In this document: in pieces, positions 11,532 to 23,424 of the stretch | Layout of the letters: every line of letters starts with the position of its first letter | How positions within the stretch are numbered: position 1 is the stretch's first letter | NCBI GenBank assembly: GCA_038373865.1 | Contig: JAXGGA010003042.1 | Span: forward strand, 1 to 64,000 | Reading direction: 5' to 3' | Source: Uloborus plumipes | Lineage: Eukaryota > Arthropoda > Arachnida > Araneae > Uloboridae | DNA length: 64,000 nucleotides | Translations under genes and position numbers: made by a program | Notes under the pieces: model-generated | Databases searched by the model: none | What the model saw: only the letters and a program-made list of their open reading frames with translations | What the model was told of the DNA's origin: nothing

Positions 11532-12854
11532 GGGGAGACTGGGTACGGTTGTGACAATTTTCATTTGCTCCCCCATAGATCCCTTAACAATGCCTGTCAG
11601 CTGGTTTAAAGTTATTTTTATGTTAAAGTGTTTATTTGCTTGCTTATAAGCACTAAAATTTTCTCCCTAAGTACAATAGTTAACTCACAGGACCAAATTA
11701 AACAAAAAAGGAAAAAATGTCACAACCGACCCCACCCCAGGGGCGGTTGTGACAGTGCTTGGGGTCGGTTGTGACAAGTTCAAAAATACAGCAAAATATT
11801 CTAGATCACTTTTAATTTCAAGTAATATTAAACGTAATTCAAGATAACCTTCATCTTGGAAAGTTTAACATTTAACAATGTGTCTCGTTCAGTTGAAGTA
11901 GCCTTATACCAAGTTTTACAAAAATATCAGGTTTTTGGAATTTCGTAACGTCTGTTTTGGCAACATTATGCACATCCTGTGGGTCATAACCGTGTATGTT
12001 CATAACAATTCTCAAGTATCAAAGAAAGATTCCACATTTATTTGTTTTATTGAAGCCTGTTACTCTTGAAAGGCTAGTTGCATGAGCTACACGAACAGAA
12101 GGGAAACATTTCTATTCATAAATGAACGGAACCATTTCTCAGTAGCCATTTTACTCTCATAACTGCTTTCAGCGTATATGTAAGCTCAAAAGCACTTTAT
12201 TATGAGCAATATAACTTATGCACACGTTGTTTTCATTGTGACAGCGCCAGTCGTCTGCATCGCGTTTACGAATGAATGTTTCGTAGCAAAACTTACGATT
12301 AACGTTGCATTTCCAAAGCTGTCAGAAAGAAAAAATGTTTCACTTCTTTATAAGCTTCTTTATATTTCATTAGGTCATACTGTACCTAGTTCTGTCTTCT
12401 CCAAGCGTATTATGGGCATCAAATATGATAAAAACATGTTTTACTCGTGTCACAACCGTCCCCACGCAATTTGTCACAACCGACCCCAACCCACTACTTT
12501 TGAAAACAGCAATCGCCATGGCAATACAAAATAGTCTACATAAAAAGTAATCACTGCTATTTCACTATTAAGGTTCACTACTAACGGGGAGAAAACTTTC
12601 ATTTCTCTATCTGTACCCATTCAACAGGAATTACTAAAAGACATCGAACAAAAAAACTTACTTTTGACAGTTAAAAAGTAACCAACCCCTCTGCTAGCGT
12701 TAATGTCGCTCGATGGCTACCGCAATGCTTTGACACACATTCAAACAAACATGCTGATACTCTCTCTCTTTGCTTCAACCAGGTATTAATTATGGTTTAG
12801 CTAATATGACGACTGTCACAACCGCCCCGCGTCACAACCGTCCCCAGTCTCCCC
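11532..12854 (-). mobile_element. nested pogo-like element (GTCACAACCG family)
   Basis: TIRs: left GGGGAGACTGGGTACGGTTG, right (complement) GGGGAGACTGGGGACGGTTG; both continue TGAC. TA flanks both ends (11530-11531, 12855-12856). It sits inside the 10285-12925 element. The TIR core recurs as an inverted pair at 11719-11775 (187-243 bp from the left end) and as two direct copies at 12449-12488 (366-405 bp from the right end). In relatives with coding remains the close pair marks the 3' end, so this copy is probably inserted in minus orientation. The only sizeable frame (12202-12534, +) runs through the internal repeats, has no domain and is taken as chance. Confidence 0.9.
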
Positions 12855-12925
12855 TACTTGTTATTGCAATTTAAACTGTAATCATCGAAAATTCCTTAAC
12901 TGTGGCATCTTCCCCCGATTTACCT

Positions 12926-14586
12926 TAAAGCTGACAGACATCGATACGAAAACAAAGGAGAATAATAAGCTTTATACTCAAATTTGGTTGGCCTTAATAT
13001 CGTGGATAAAGAAATACAAAAAAGTATAACAATTGGTTTTGGTTCATAATATATAAATCAAACATAAAATATCGATCGAAGCAGTAAAAGCAGAATATTG
13101 TAGGGCTATGCATGAAACTGCAACATTACAAAAATTGCTTAAGATTAAGTTTGACAACTTTTTATTATTCGTGATGAACAACGGCTTCGTGCAAATGAAT
13201 CACGCCTCACTGCTCGCAACACCCGAAAGACGGGTCGTAATCAGTTTGAACTGTCATCTATGAGTGTAAGCTACCTACGAGAGCATCCTTGAGCGCCAAC
13301 GAATGTTTTAACTTGTAATTTTTTAATCAGGCCTTATTAGCCGAAATTCCTAAATACCCTACCTACCTTACATGAAGAACTGATTTTACGGAAACGCAAT
13401 TTTAAGCTACCCACAATCTGCTACCCACATACTACCAAGTACAAGCGGGCAACGATATTTGCTCGCAAAAGAAACTGGAATGTGAAACAAATCTTAAAAA
13501 TACGAAGATTTGTTAGTTTTTTATTATTATACAGTACCAAAAATGTTGCTTGATTTGTTTTAGTCTCTTTCTTCTGTCATTGTTTTTCGAGAAAAACTCA
13601 TGACTAGGAAAACATCGCAGCAGTGCCCCCCCCCCCCCGACTTTAAAAATTGGTGATTATTTTTTCTGCTCAACTAACGCCATTCACTTTGCTGATGCCG
13701 CGTTTAGCATAATTTCTTCACATTTGTCTTTACCGTCGTCACCTTATGTTTTTTGTTTCATTTACTTTAGGTTGAACTGAGGCAAAAATGTCTGCAAATA
13801 AAAACTATTTCTAAAATTATATCATTAGAGTCAACAATACCAAATTAAATAACTCTTTCTCAAGATTTATGCTTCATCAATAACTTTCGGTTGAGTCCGG
13901 CATGTTAAATGAATTTCATCAGAAAGATTAAGCAAAACTAGAAGTCAATAGAAAGTTTTTGAGTCACAAAGTATTGCTCGCTTTTAACTGGATTCTCTGA
14001 TTCCGACTCTAATTCCGACTCCGACTCCACAAACATGGTGGAAATGCAGGCTCAAAAAAAAAAAGACTGACTGTGCAGACGATTTTTTGTTTATTTATTC
14101 ATTTGCTTTTTTTTTTTTGCAGACGCTTTTTTTTTTTTTTTTGTAACAAAAAGTTTTCATTCACAATGGTGTTTTATTCTTTATTTATATTTAACAAATG
14201 GCAACGGATTAAAAATGAAGTTCGAGACATTTTGTTCTCCTTTTTTTTTCTTTCTTTGTTAAAAGTGTTTTGATGTTCTTTGTACTTTTTTTTTTTGAAA
14301 ACGATTGAGGAATTTTTTTTACTGAAGAACTGTAACAGTTACATTCTTTAAAAGATGCGATAAAACTTTATTTATTGGTTCATTTACTTTTTACGTGTCT
14401 ATTTTATCTGATGAGAGGGGTATATTTTACTTTTAGAAATCAGCTTTAAGTGCTAAAAAGGTATGTTTGACATAATTTTCAGTCTCAGATAATCAGGAGA
14501 ATAATGATCAGATGCTAGAATGCCGATGTCGATCTATGGGAAAGTAGCCTCGTTTAGTTCGTGACAGAACTTCTTCTTTCATAATA
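12926..14586. other. no gene seen
   Basis: No supported gene. A C run of about 14 occurs near 13626, a short TCCGACTC-type run near 14000-14025, and long T tracts at 14109-14145. The frame over 14073-14273 is poly-Phe from those tracts. Confidence 0.5.
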
Positions 14587-16000
14587 CACTGCTGGTCGCC
14601 CAAATTGCAACACCAAAAAAGACGAGAGATATCACAACAAAATTTATTGTGTAGATAACATGTTGACCAAGTATCCAATGATTAAATTTATAGACTTCTT
14701 GTGAAGTGTCGTTCCTTTCAAATCAGTAGCCAGAGTAGCCGCCATTGTTGCAGATCACCGCTGCCACACGCCTCGGAATTGATTCAAAGAGACTTTGGAT
14801 GTGTTCTTGTGATACAGCAGACCAAGCACCTTCCATATGGGTCCGAAGTTGATATGTTGTAGCAGCTGGGGATCTAGGTCAATCGTTGAGCAACCATGAA
14901 CCACATGTTTTTATCGGCGAAACATTCGAAAAGCGAGATGGCCAGGGAAGCAACTCAATCTGGCGATTGATGAAGAACCCTTGGACAATGCGTGCCACGT
15001 GTGGTCGTGCATTTTCCTGTTGAAATATGGCTGTGGGTAACCCCTGAAGGTAAGGAAGGACAACTGGCTCCAACACCTCGCAGATATTGCTCTGGCAGTT
15101 CAAAGTACCGGCAATGCGTACTAGAGGAGTGCGAGAGTGATATCCAATACTGCCCCATATCATAATACCCGGTGCAGGACCAGTGTGGTGGTGCACAACG
15201 CAGCTGTTTAGCATCATCTCTCTACTGTGTTTCTAGACTCGATTCCGACCATCGTCTGACCATCGTGGTGTTGCAGACTAAAGCGGACTCGTCGGTAAAG
15301 ACAATTTCATTCCAATCTGCCATCCACATCCTTCCTTCATCGCACCATTGGCGGTGGAGACGTCTGTGGTTCTGCGTCAAGGGCAGGTGAAACAATGAAC
15401 GTCTTGAAGACAGACCAGTCTGCTGTAAACGGCGTTGAATGGCATGCACAGACACGTTACAGACAGAATGTGTTGTGCTATGGTTCGTAATGTGACTGAG
15501 CGATCCGTCACCACCATGCGCACAATGCGCCTGTCATCACGTGAAGAGGTGCCCCGAGGTGGATGTGATTCACCACGTCGGTCCGGCGTACCCTAATGCT
15601 TCCAACGATCACGTATCAACATTACAGTTAATTGATTTCGTCCAACACGAGTGCCGATTTCGATGAAAGATAACCCATAATCTCGGTAGGCCACTATTCT
15701 TCCTCTGTCGAATTCAGATACTTGATCAAAAGATGATTGGCGTTTCCTACAATGGATTATTAATAGGTTTTTTTTTTTTTTTTTTTTTTGAAAAAACCAC
15801 AAGAAAGAACAACCACAATTGGAGAACTTAAAATCGCTCAAATCTCCAAGCCTTAAACACCTTTCAAGGTGGCGCCACAGGCGCGCGTCTGCGCGTAAAT
15901 TCTAATCATTTGCATATCCCAACTCCGCTAATACATGTTGTACATCTCATATAGTTTGCAAGCGCCCTTCAACGTGTTGCATTTACGGTGGCCAGCAGTG
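14587..16000 (-). mobile_element. Tc1-like transposon, degenerate
   Basis: TIRs: left CACTGCTGGTCGCCCAAATT, right (complement) CACTGCTGGCCACCGTAAAT; both continue into GCAACAC. TA flanks both ends (14585-14586, 16001-16002). The length of 1414 bp is normal for an intact Tc1-like element, so it is a full-length copy with point decay rather than a deletion derivative. Its only gene is the inactivated transposase on the minus strand. Confidence 0.93.
14688..15841 (-). pseudogene. Tc1-like transposase, inactivated
   Basis: Three frames on the reverse strand cover the protein in order. N-terminal HTH: VSEFDRGRIVAYRDYGLSF then IEIGTRVGRNQLTVMLI (15593-15790). Middle: TIRLISV-type second HTH region and AIQRRLQQTGLSSRR, then WNEIVFTDESA with the first catalytic Asp (15222-15455). 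C-terminal: HTGPAPGIMIWGSIGYHSR, AIFQQENARPHVA, then SPIKTCGSWLL (14879-15217). Intact relatives have QQDN and SPIENVW at the last two catalytic places; here they read QQEN and SPIKTCG, so the second Asp has become Glu and the Glu has become Lys. Together with frameshifts and stops this makes it dead. A T/A-rich run at about 15770-15800 adds Lys codons upstream. Confidence 0.9.
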
Positions 16001-17143
16001 TAATATGAGCAAAATGCAAAAGGCAATTACTAACCATATCATGAAATACATAACATTTTTAGTTTAAAAAATCATCAATTTATTTTGAAGCGTGGAAAGC
16101 ATAATCGCTGAATCATTGGACTTTTAAGCTTTAATAAATTGTAATATTTGATTAAATTAGTGTTAGCATCTGTTGATAGTAATCAATCATCAAAAGCAAA
16201 AATAGAACATTGATTGCCTTAAAGGAGCTACTGTTCGTCTTCAATCAATAACCGACTGAACCACAGCGCGCTAATTTACTTTGTCACCGATATATTTCAC
16301 GCTCTAAAACATTTCTTTGCTGATTTGATGGAGCTGTCATTTGTTCTCAAGAAAGTGAAGAAAATTTCCTCATTTCAAGAGATACTTCTTCCTCACCCCC
16401 CCCCCCCCTTGAAGTAGTACTTTGTTAACAACGAATCTTCTAGTTATCATTTTATACGAAAGCAAGTCAAATAGGTTTTATTTTTTATATTTAATCGGAA
16501 GATCGAATTAGCATCCGTGAAACGTAAGTGTTAGATTGGGATGCTACCCCGTTTACAGTTTTTTGGGCCCTAGCGGCGGTGTGAGCTTGAGCGTGTGTAC
16601 ATTTGATGCGGTAAACACAGCAGTGGCTGAATTCCCTTCGCAGTTTTAAGTTCATCTTACGGTCTATACGTTGTAAAAAATATAAATTTATACCATCTTG
16701 TACTATTTTTATCACCAATTATTAGTGACAAATTATTAATGGAAATGTAAGAGGCTTAATTCGTAGTCCTCATCAAATATATTAATTTACAATTTTCTGC
16801 TGAAAGTTCAATTTTAAAATAACGTTACAATAAAATTATAACTACTTCAGAGCAGCTTTTTTTTCACGTTTAATGTTTAAGGAATGTAATACAAGTACTT
16901 AATATTTATAGTATCACTGAGAATTAATTTCCTTTTGCGTTTGCGGTTACCCACACGGCAATAGCCAGTGGAACAAATTAAAATATCAGTTGGTTCGCTT
17001 TTGTGTCAGTGTGTGTGTATGTATATATATACACAGGTGACTTTTGTGTACATTTAATAATATTTTCAAAAGATCCACACAATTTCGATAAAGTGTTTTA
17101 AAAGTCTCGATAAAAGTTTACAACGTTTTAACATGAATTTCTA
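16001..17143. other. no gene seen
   Basis: AT-rich spacer with a C run (about 16397-16408) and a GT/TATATA microsatellite (about 17009-17030). No coding structure recognised. Confidence 0.5.
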
Positions 17144-17545
17144 CACTGCAAAAAATGAATTGTCTTTACAGTATAATACAGGCAACAGAGGTTCCAATTT
17201 AAAACTGTAAAATGCACAGTAATAAACTGTAACACGAGTAATATTACAGTTTTTTACTGTAAATTTCGCAATTTTACAGTTTATTGTCTTAAAGTTTAGT
17301 TGTACTGTGCTGTAAAAACAGTATAATACTGGCAGCAGAGGTTCTAGTTTAAAACTGTAAAATGCACGGTAGTAAACTGCAAAATTAGCAATTTTACAGT
17401 TTATTACTGTAAAATTAGCCATTTTTTACAGTTTATTACATTATAAATTATAACATTATAGAAACTAGATAAATTATAACATTATAGTTACATTATAAAA
17501 ACTAGCTGTATCATAATGTGAAAACAACATTCATTTTTTACAGTG
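17144..17545. mobile_element. CACTG palindromic MITE, copy A
   Basis: Starts CACTGCAAAAAATGAATTG and ends with the complement (CATTTTTTACAGTG), with TA on both sides (17142-17143, 17546-17547). The interior is a ladder of short palindromes such as ACTGTAAAATTAGCAATTTT followed by ACAGT, and two blocks of TACAGTATAATACAGGCA-type sequence, so it looks like a head-to-tail dimer of the unit. No protein. The reverse frame 17141-17422 is a translation of the repeats. Confidence 0.88.
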
Positions 17546-19256
17546 TATGGGGAGATCGAGAATATTGTAATAGATTTTGCATACGATCTGCAACTAAGAT
17601 CGCAATAGATTTTGCGTGCGATTTCGACTTCAAATTCGGCACGATATCTTCAAGTCTTTGACAAATTCTCAACAATCTGTGATGCTGCTTCCGTCACATT
17701 ACTTCTGTAATTCAACATACGATTTAAGTAAAAATGTTGGCTTCATAAGTACAAAATAAGCATAAATAAGAATATAAATATAAGAAAAGCGTCCTATTTT
17801 TTTCACTTATGTTTATTTATTTACACAAAGTTGCAAATTTAATACAAATCAAACGTACAGGTCTTATCTTTAGACTTACACAGTTTTTATATTTTTCATA
17901 TTCCTTCAAGTGCAATTTCATACAGAATTTTTTTGTTTTTTTTTTACAATCATCAATCTCCAAATCTTTGGAAAATATTATTCTTAATTTATACTTAAAT
18001 GCTTAAATTTGGCTTTAAAATTCGGTAGAGAGTCAAGAATTTTCATTTATTTAAGTTTTGATGGTTCAGTTAATCAGTGCAATTGAAAATTTGCATTAAA
18101 TAAAATATTCAATTCTTTGTTCTCTATTTAGTTTCTTCTAATTATAAACAGCAAGGAAAAATGATTCAGTGAAATTATACCCTTAAAATCCAACGAGCTT
18201 CAAGAAAGCAAGAAGCACGTTCCGCAGCTATAGAGAGCTCTGCATTCCCATCTTATTAAAGTACATTGTTAGCAAATACAATAGATGAAACATAAATTGT
18301 CTTACAATTATCGCGTCGTAATTATGTACAATCAATGCTCTTTTCAAGTTAAAATATGTCACAGATTAACGTAAATTGGATTCACTTAGTGAGAATCTGT
18401 AATTTTTTGAAAAGTAATTAGGTCGTAAGAAATTTAAAAGCAAATTTTTGTTTTGTTTTAGTGGGAAATGTGATATGCAAGATGATTCAAATAAGTCAAA
18501 AGTACAATTCGTCAAAACAAAGATTTTCTTAAGTGATTGTGAATATAAAAGTTCATAGAAAGCTTATTAAAAAAGCTTTTATGTTATTATTTGTCCTTTT
18601 TTTCGTGTTTGATTTTTAATGAAGTGACTAAAAAATTACTTATTCAAGCAAAAGGGGTTATGAGATTAACCATCTCTGTAATATACTTAACTGTATTTTT
18701 TTTAAATGATAAGAATTGATTTATAATCTGAATTTCGTGCTCTTTTTTGTCATAGTACAAAACTAGTTTTTGGCATTTCTGGGAAAATGTTTTGCAGTCT
18801 CATGACTATTAGCAAAACTTTTATTTAAGCTTGCAATTCCCCTGGTATCTGTTCTCTTTTGAATTTACCCCGTATGCTTCACTAATATCTCTAAAAGTGC
18901 TATGAAAAATAATCTAAATTGCAATTCAATAATTTACACTTCATTCTCCTGCAGTCTCTTATTTACTCAATGTGTCGTTCGATAGTTCAATTTAACTTTC
19001 AGCAAATAAGAGCCAATTTTTCTCTGTATCATTCATGATGGGCACACTCCTCATGTGGGATAAAATGCATCAGGATGATTAGCTCACATTCTATTGTTAT
19101 AGGTCCTTCGTTTTTGCATTTAACAAAGAAAACTTAACTCTATAAACAAAAATAATGACATACGCAAAGGAATTTTTAAAATACAAAACAAAAAGAAAAA
19201 TATTCACCCATGAGTTCAATTTCATCATACGTTAAAAGGTTAGGGCTCTTGGTGTA
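17546..19256. other. no gene seen
   Basis: AT-rich, about 1.7 kb. The frame 17809-18006 is Phe/Ile-rich, with no domain or splice context. No repeat recognised. Confidence 0.5.
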
Positions 19257-20187
19257 GGGGAATGTAGGGCAAAGTAAAATAGCGAGACAAAATGAAAAGG
19301 TGAAATATTTACTCTGATTTTAGCCTCACTTATCTTATAATATTTTTAATGTATAGTACCCCGTGCAGTCTTTTCCAGTTAGGGAAAAGTTACCTCTTGA
19401 AATCATAACATACAGCAAGAGAAACCATTTTCAAAAATTGATATTCCTATTTAATGTTTTGCTGTAAGTCAAAAATTAATTGTCTTATTATAAAATGAGT
19501 AAGTTTTGTTATTAACATTTTAAATAGTAATTGAGCTCCACTGGTATTTGGTGCTACAAATATATTTCGACAGTAAAAGTATTTTTATTTTAAATACTTC
19601 TTGCCATAACTCAAGTGTATACGGGGCAAAGTAAAATAGTGCATTTAGTTTACATATTCAGTCATTTATTAAATCAATTAAGTATTCATTTATTAATTCA
19701 TTCATTTCAATTCCACCACTTATTAATTAACTTATTTATTGATGTATTCACTTATTTTCTATTTCAATCAATATTTATTTACTCATTTACTTTTTCTCAG
19801 ATACATTCATTTATTTATTCATTTATACGTTTACTGTTTTATTATCTACTCGTTTATTCATTCATTCTTTTATTTGCTCATTATTTGATAAAACATTTTG
19901 TAATAATCAAGTATAAAACATTTCATTTGATACATATAGAAATATTTTATTTTTCACTTTGCCTCATACATCTTCAAAGAAAACAATGTCCCCCTCCCTC
20001 CGCCTTTTTTTTTTTTTTTGAAGGTGCAAAGGTACTGAAAAAAATGAAAACAATATTTTAAAGCAAGTTTTATTATTAACTACATTGTTATATTTCTATG
20101 CACTGCAATTTCGGAAACAATTTTCCTATTCATTCAGTTTGAAAAATGTAAGTTAACTTTGTTCCACATTCCTCCCTCCCCCTCCCA
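19257..20187 (+). mobile_element. non-autonomous pogo-like element (GGGCAAAGT family)
   Basis: Left end GGGGAATGTAGGGCAAAGTA is flanked by TA (19255-19256). The right end, read in complement, is TGGGAGGGGGAGGGAGGAAT then GTGGAACAAAGTT, flanked by TA (20188-20189); the match is looser, with extra G-rich bases. Internal copies: CGGGGCAAAGTAAAATAG at about 19622 (365 bp in) and CACTTTGCCTC plus a C-rich run at about 19955-20000 (187-232 bp from the right end), matching the layout of the better-preserved relatives. The middle is an ATTC/ATTT-rich simple-sequence region (about 19660-19880), the source of a 148-residue Ser/Phe/Ile frame that is not a gene. Confidence 0.65.
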
Positions 20188-20440
20188 TATAATAAAAACA
20201 TTTAAAAACAGTTCAGTTCCAAAAAATTGAAACCTCATCTCTTTTATATGTATCAGTTATACTCATTAAAAACCGATTGGTTCGTCACTAAAAAATTACA
20301 CTTGAGAGAAAGTTTAGTTTGTTTTTAAAATTAAAACATTTACTGCACTCTGCTTGAATAATCTGTCAACAAAGACACTATCATCAGCTCAAACTGCTGC
20401 TCAAAACAATATTTATTTGACTTAGTAAATCAGTCCTTGT
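20188..20440. other. no gene seen
   Basis: Short AT-rich spacer before the direct repeat; nothing recognised. Confidence 0.5.
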
Positions 20441-21001
20441 AATACCACATAATTGAGAATTGAATCCTTCGTTTCCTTCCCTCCGAAATGCAATCCACTT
20501 TTCAGCCATTTGCAGACACTAATTGTCTCTTACATTAAATATCCGCTCCTGTCACATGGCATTTACTTCTTTGCTACAAAATGGTTTCATTTTTCGGATA
20601 TAGTTCCTGAGACCTTCCGACTCCCTGGTTGAAGTGGCAGTCGAGAAAATTAGCGTTTCCGAAAGCATTTTATTTGAACTCATTGATGGGGCTGAAAGAG
20701 GAGAATCTCTGGAGAGAGCACAAATTAATAAATAGGATTTAGCACGAAGAGTTACATTCAGGAGATGATTATACATACATGGGTAGCAAATTTTAAGAGA
20801 GACGTTTCACTCTTAGATAAGAGATAGCTTTGGAATCGGAAAATAATTGTTTACTTTGATTTCCTTTTAAATAAATTGTTGATATTTTGGTGTTTGACGA
20901 GAGTGTTATAGATCCGTGTTTACTTTATCGTTGGGTTTTTTAAACTGCATTTTACTTTCTAAATCAAAAACAATTCTAGGATCGTGTAGTTTCCGTGATT
21001 T
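20441..21001. repeat. direct repeat, copy 1
   Basis: Begins near TACCACATAATTGAGAATTG and ends at GTAGTTTCCGTGATTTT. It is almost identical to 21269-21821. A reverse-strand frame (20552-20776, with ALSRDSPLSAPSMSSNKM) is conserved in the other copy with one residue change over about 65, as expected from recent duplication and not evidence of function. No family recognised. The repeat ends abruptly where, in copy 2, transposase coding begins. Confidence 0.8.
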
Positions 21002-21268
21002 TTATTTTGCAACAATCCTTGACTTTTTAATTACTGGAGTTGAGAGTGGTTTACTTTAAGAAACATTTTCTATCTTATTTCTAACATTTTAATAGTGATC
21101 AATTATTGTCAAAATTTTACCTGGTATTCTTTTAATCTTTAACAGATTTCAATCAATATCGGTTGTTAAAAAAATACTTCTGTAGATTTTTGCTATTTCC
21201 CAAGGCGTAATAAACCCAAGGTGCCTCACGACAGGTAAAAAAAGACAGTTCAATAATCATACCTTGTA

Positions 21269-21821
21269 GTACCACATAATTGAGGATTGAATCCTTTGTT
21301 TCCTTTGCTCCGAAATGCAATCCACTTTTCAGCCATTTGCAAACACTAATTGTCTCTTACACTAAATGTCGGCTCCTGTCACATGGCGTTTACTTTCTTT
21401 GCTACAAAATGGTTTCATTTTTCGGAAATAGTTCCTGAGACCTTCCGACTCCCTGGTTGAAGTGGCAGTCGAGAAAATTAGCGTTTCCGAAAGCATTTTA
21501 TTTGAACTCATTGATGGGGCTGAAAGAGGAGAATCTCTGGAGAGAGCACAAATTAATAAATAGGATTTAGCACGAAGAGTTACATTCAGGAGATGATTAT
21601 ACATGGGTAGCAAATTTTAAGAGAGACGTTTCACTCTCAGATAAGAGATAGCTTTGGAATCGGGAAATAATTGTTTACTTTGATTTCCTTTTAAATAAAT
21701 TGTTGATAGTTTGCTGTGTGACGAGTTATAGATCCGTGTTTACTTTATCGTTGGGTTTTTTAAACTGCATTTTACTTTCTAAATCAAAAACAATTCTAGG
21801 ATCGTGTAGTTTCCGTGATTT
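21269..21821. repeat. direct repeat, copy 2, abutting a transposase
   Basis: Second copy of 20441-21001, about 820 bp downstream, separated by about 267 bp of unrelated AT-rich sequence. Small indels (one base near 21395, four bases near 21601) separate the copies. It runs directly into mariner-type transposase coding at about 21815. Confidence 0.8.
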
Positions 21822-22853
21822 TGATGCAATTAACCGATACAAAGAGCTTGGTCATGACTTACGCCGTCCAGGAAGTGGAAGAAAACGGACCTTGAACATA
21901 TTTTCCTACCGTAGGCTCGTCAAGAAGCGAGTGCAGCGAAATTCGAGGGTCTCCATTCAAAAAATCGCTTGTGAGATCGAATCAGCGACCGATCAGTTCG
22001 GCGAATAGCTAAACAAGAACTCAAACTGAAGCCGTACAAGCATCAAAAAGTGCAACTTCTCACTGAAGAGAACAAGCGCGTGAGACTTCAAACATGTCGC
22101 CATCTCAAACGTCGGGCCCCAGGTGAGCGGTAGAAGCGCATCCTCTTCACAGATGAGAAGCTGTTCACTGTCGAACAGGCGCATAGCCGCCAAAACGACA
22201 GAATCTGGTTCACTGAAGCTCCTGGTACATCGGCCATCGTCGAACACCACCACAATTCACAATCGGTGATGGTCTGGGGAGAAATTTGCGATAGCAGCAA
22301 GACTTCTCTTGTTTTTGTGGATTAAGGGGTCAAAATCAACCAAAAACTGTATTGCCACAACATTTTTCAGGTCGTCGTACATCTGTAGGCCCAGCAGCAC
22401 TTTGGTGATGAGGATTAGAGGTTCCAGAAGGACTCAGTGCCGGCTCATCAGACAAAAACAAATCAGGACTTGTGCCAGACCCATTTTTCAGACTTCATCT
22501 CCTCTACGGAATGGCCCCTTACTCGCCGAATCTGAATCCCATGGATTACAGTGTGTGGTCCATTTTGGAGTCCAGGGCCTGTGCTAAGCCCCACCAAAGC
22601 TTGGAGTAGCTGAATCAGTCGCTTCTTTGAAAATGAGACCAATTGTTGCTGGAAGAACTGCGGCCCATCGCTGAAAATTTCAAGTTACGTTTGGATCTAT
22701 GTATCACCGCTGGAGGAAGCCACTTCGAAACCGGCTGAGTATATTATTGTAGGAAGTCTATGTTAACATTATTAAATGTTGTTTTGCTAAATTTCTTTTA
22801 TTTAATAAAATTATCACAGTAAATCTTTGTCCGGGGTTTTCTGCCGCACCCTG
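21815..22853 (+). pseudogene. 5'-truncated mariner (DD37D/maT-like) transposase and 3' TIR
   Basis: Frames on the + strand read in order: RYKELGHDLRRPGSGRKRT (end of the DNA-binding domain), RLVKKRVQRNSRVSIQKIA, ELKLKPYKHQKVQLLTEENK, RILFTDEKLFTVEQ (first Asp, about 22150), SVMVWGEICDSSKTSLVFVD, QKDSVPAHQTK (second Asp, 22431), then PYSPNLNPMDYSVWSILES (third Asp, 22544). About 37 residues separate the last two Asp, fitting a DD37D (maT-like) group. All three Asp codons survive, but several frameshifts and a stop break the frame. The 3' end is CGCACCCTG followed by TA (22854-22855), in complement CAGGGTGCGGCAGAAAACCC, a normal mariner end. No matching 5' TIR was found; the start of the gene is replaced by the direct repeat. 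Confidence 0.88.
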
Positions 22854-22914
22854 TAACGGGTTTTGATTCTAAACGACTCAATGATTTCGGTGAACTAAAA
22901 GTATAGACCAGCTG

Positions 22915-23326
22915 CGCTGGAAAAAAAATGAACTGTTGTTTTTACAGTATAATACTGACAGCTGAGGTTCCAATTCAAAATTGTAAAATGCACACCAATA
23001 AACTGTAAAACTAGCAATTTTACAGTTTATTGCTGTAAAATTATCAATTTTATAGTTCATTGCCATAAAATGTAGCTGTATTATACTGTAAAAACAACAG
23101 TATAATACTGGCAGCAGACATTCCAGTTTAAAACTCTAAAATGCACGGTAAAAAACTGTTAAATTAGCAATTTTACAATTTATTGTCGTAAAATTATCAA
23201 TTTTACAGTTTATTGTCGTAAAATTACCAATTTTACAGTTTAGTTGAGTAAAATTAGCACTTTTTACAGTTTATTACTATAAAATTATCTGTATTATACT
23301 GTAAAAACAGCATTCATTTTTTAGTG
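22915..23326. mobile_element. CACTG palindromic MITE, copy B
   Basis: The degenerate left end (CGCTGGAAAAAAAATGAAC) and right end (CATTCATTTTTTAGTG) enclose the same ACTGTAAAA ladder and two TATAATACTG blocks as copy A, so it is also dimeric. The flanks are not TA on both sides, so the target duplication has been lost. Confidence 0.82.
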
Positions 23327-23424
23327 TGAAAACTAGACTGAGCTTTAAGATTACTAGTAGTACGTCAACATGGAAGCGTTTCCGACCACAATCACTTAAA
23401 TATTTCGTGAGCTTAATGACTTAC

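Larger units (their letters stand above)
10285..12925 (+). mobile_element. pogo-like element (GGGGAAGATGCCA family), interrupted by a second element
   Basis: TIRs: left AGGTAAGTCGGGGAAGATGC, right (complement) AGGTAAATCGGGGGAAGATG. TA flanks both ends (10283-10284, 12926-12927). The nested element 11532-12854 splits it; without that insert it would be about 1.3 kb. The TIR core recurs as an inverted pair at 10641-10678 (two copies facing each other around ATATACTT) and as three copies at 11366-11422. After removing the nested insert these lie about 356-393 bp from the 5' end and 178-234 bp from the 3' end. Coding remains of an HTH_psq-type N-terminus (10848) and a C-terminal zinc finger (11110) set the orientation as +; the catalytic core has been deleted. 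Confidence 0.92.

Noticed and set aside
12202..12534. 110-residue open frame in the nested pogo-like element
   Set aside because: Runs through the internal TIR-core copies (reads CHNRPHAICHNRP) and lacks any transposase motif.
13626..13640. Long C or G runs (also 16397, 23762, 34322, 34687, 55127, 59770) as functional signals
   Set aside because: Ordinary homopolymer runs; lengths may also be unreliable, and no paired structure was seen.
17141..17422. 93-residue reverse frame with repeated NCKIANFAVYY-type units
   Set aside because: It is the ACTGTAAAA ladder of a MITE translated; similar peptides appear at 22878-23066 and 57256-57465 for the same reason.
19615..20061. 148-residue open frame rich in Ser, Phe, Ile and His
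   Set aside because: It is a translation of ATTC/ATTT simple sequence inside a non-autonomous element; no domain and no start context.
20552..21613. Two near-identical reverse frames as a duplicated gene
   Set aside because: Identity follows from recent DNA duplication; one copy has a frame-changing indel, and there is no domain or splice support.
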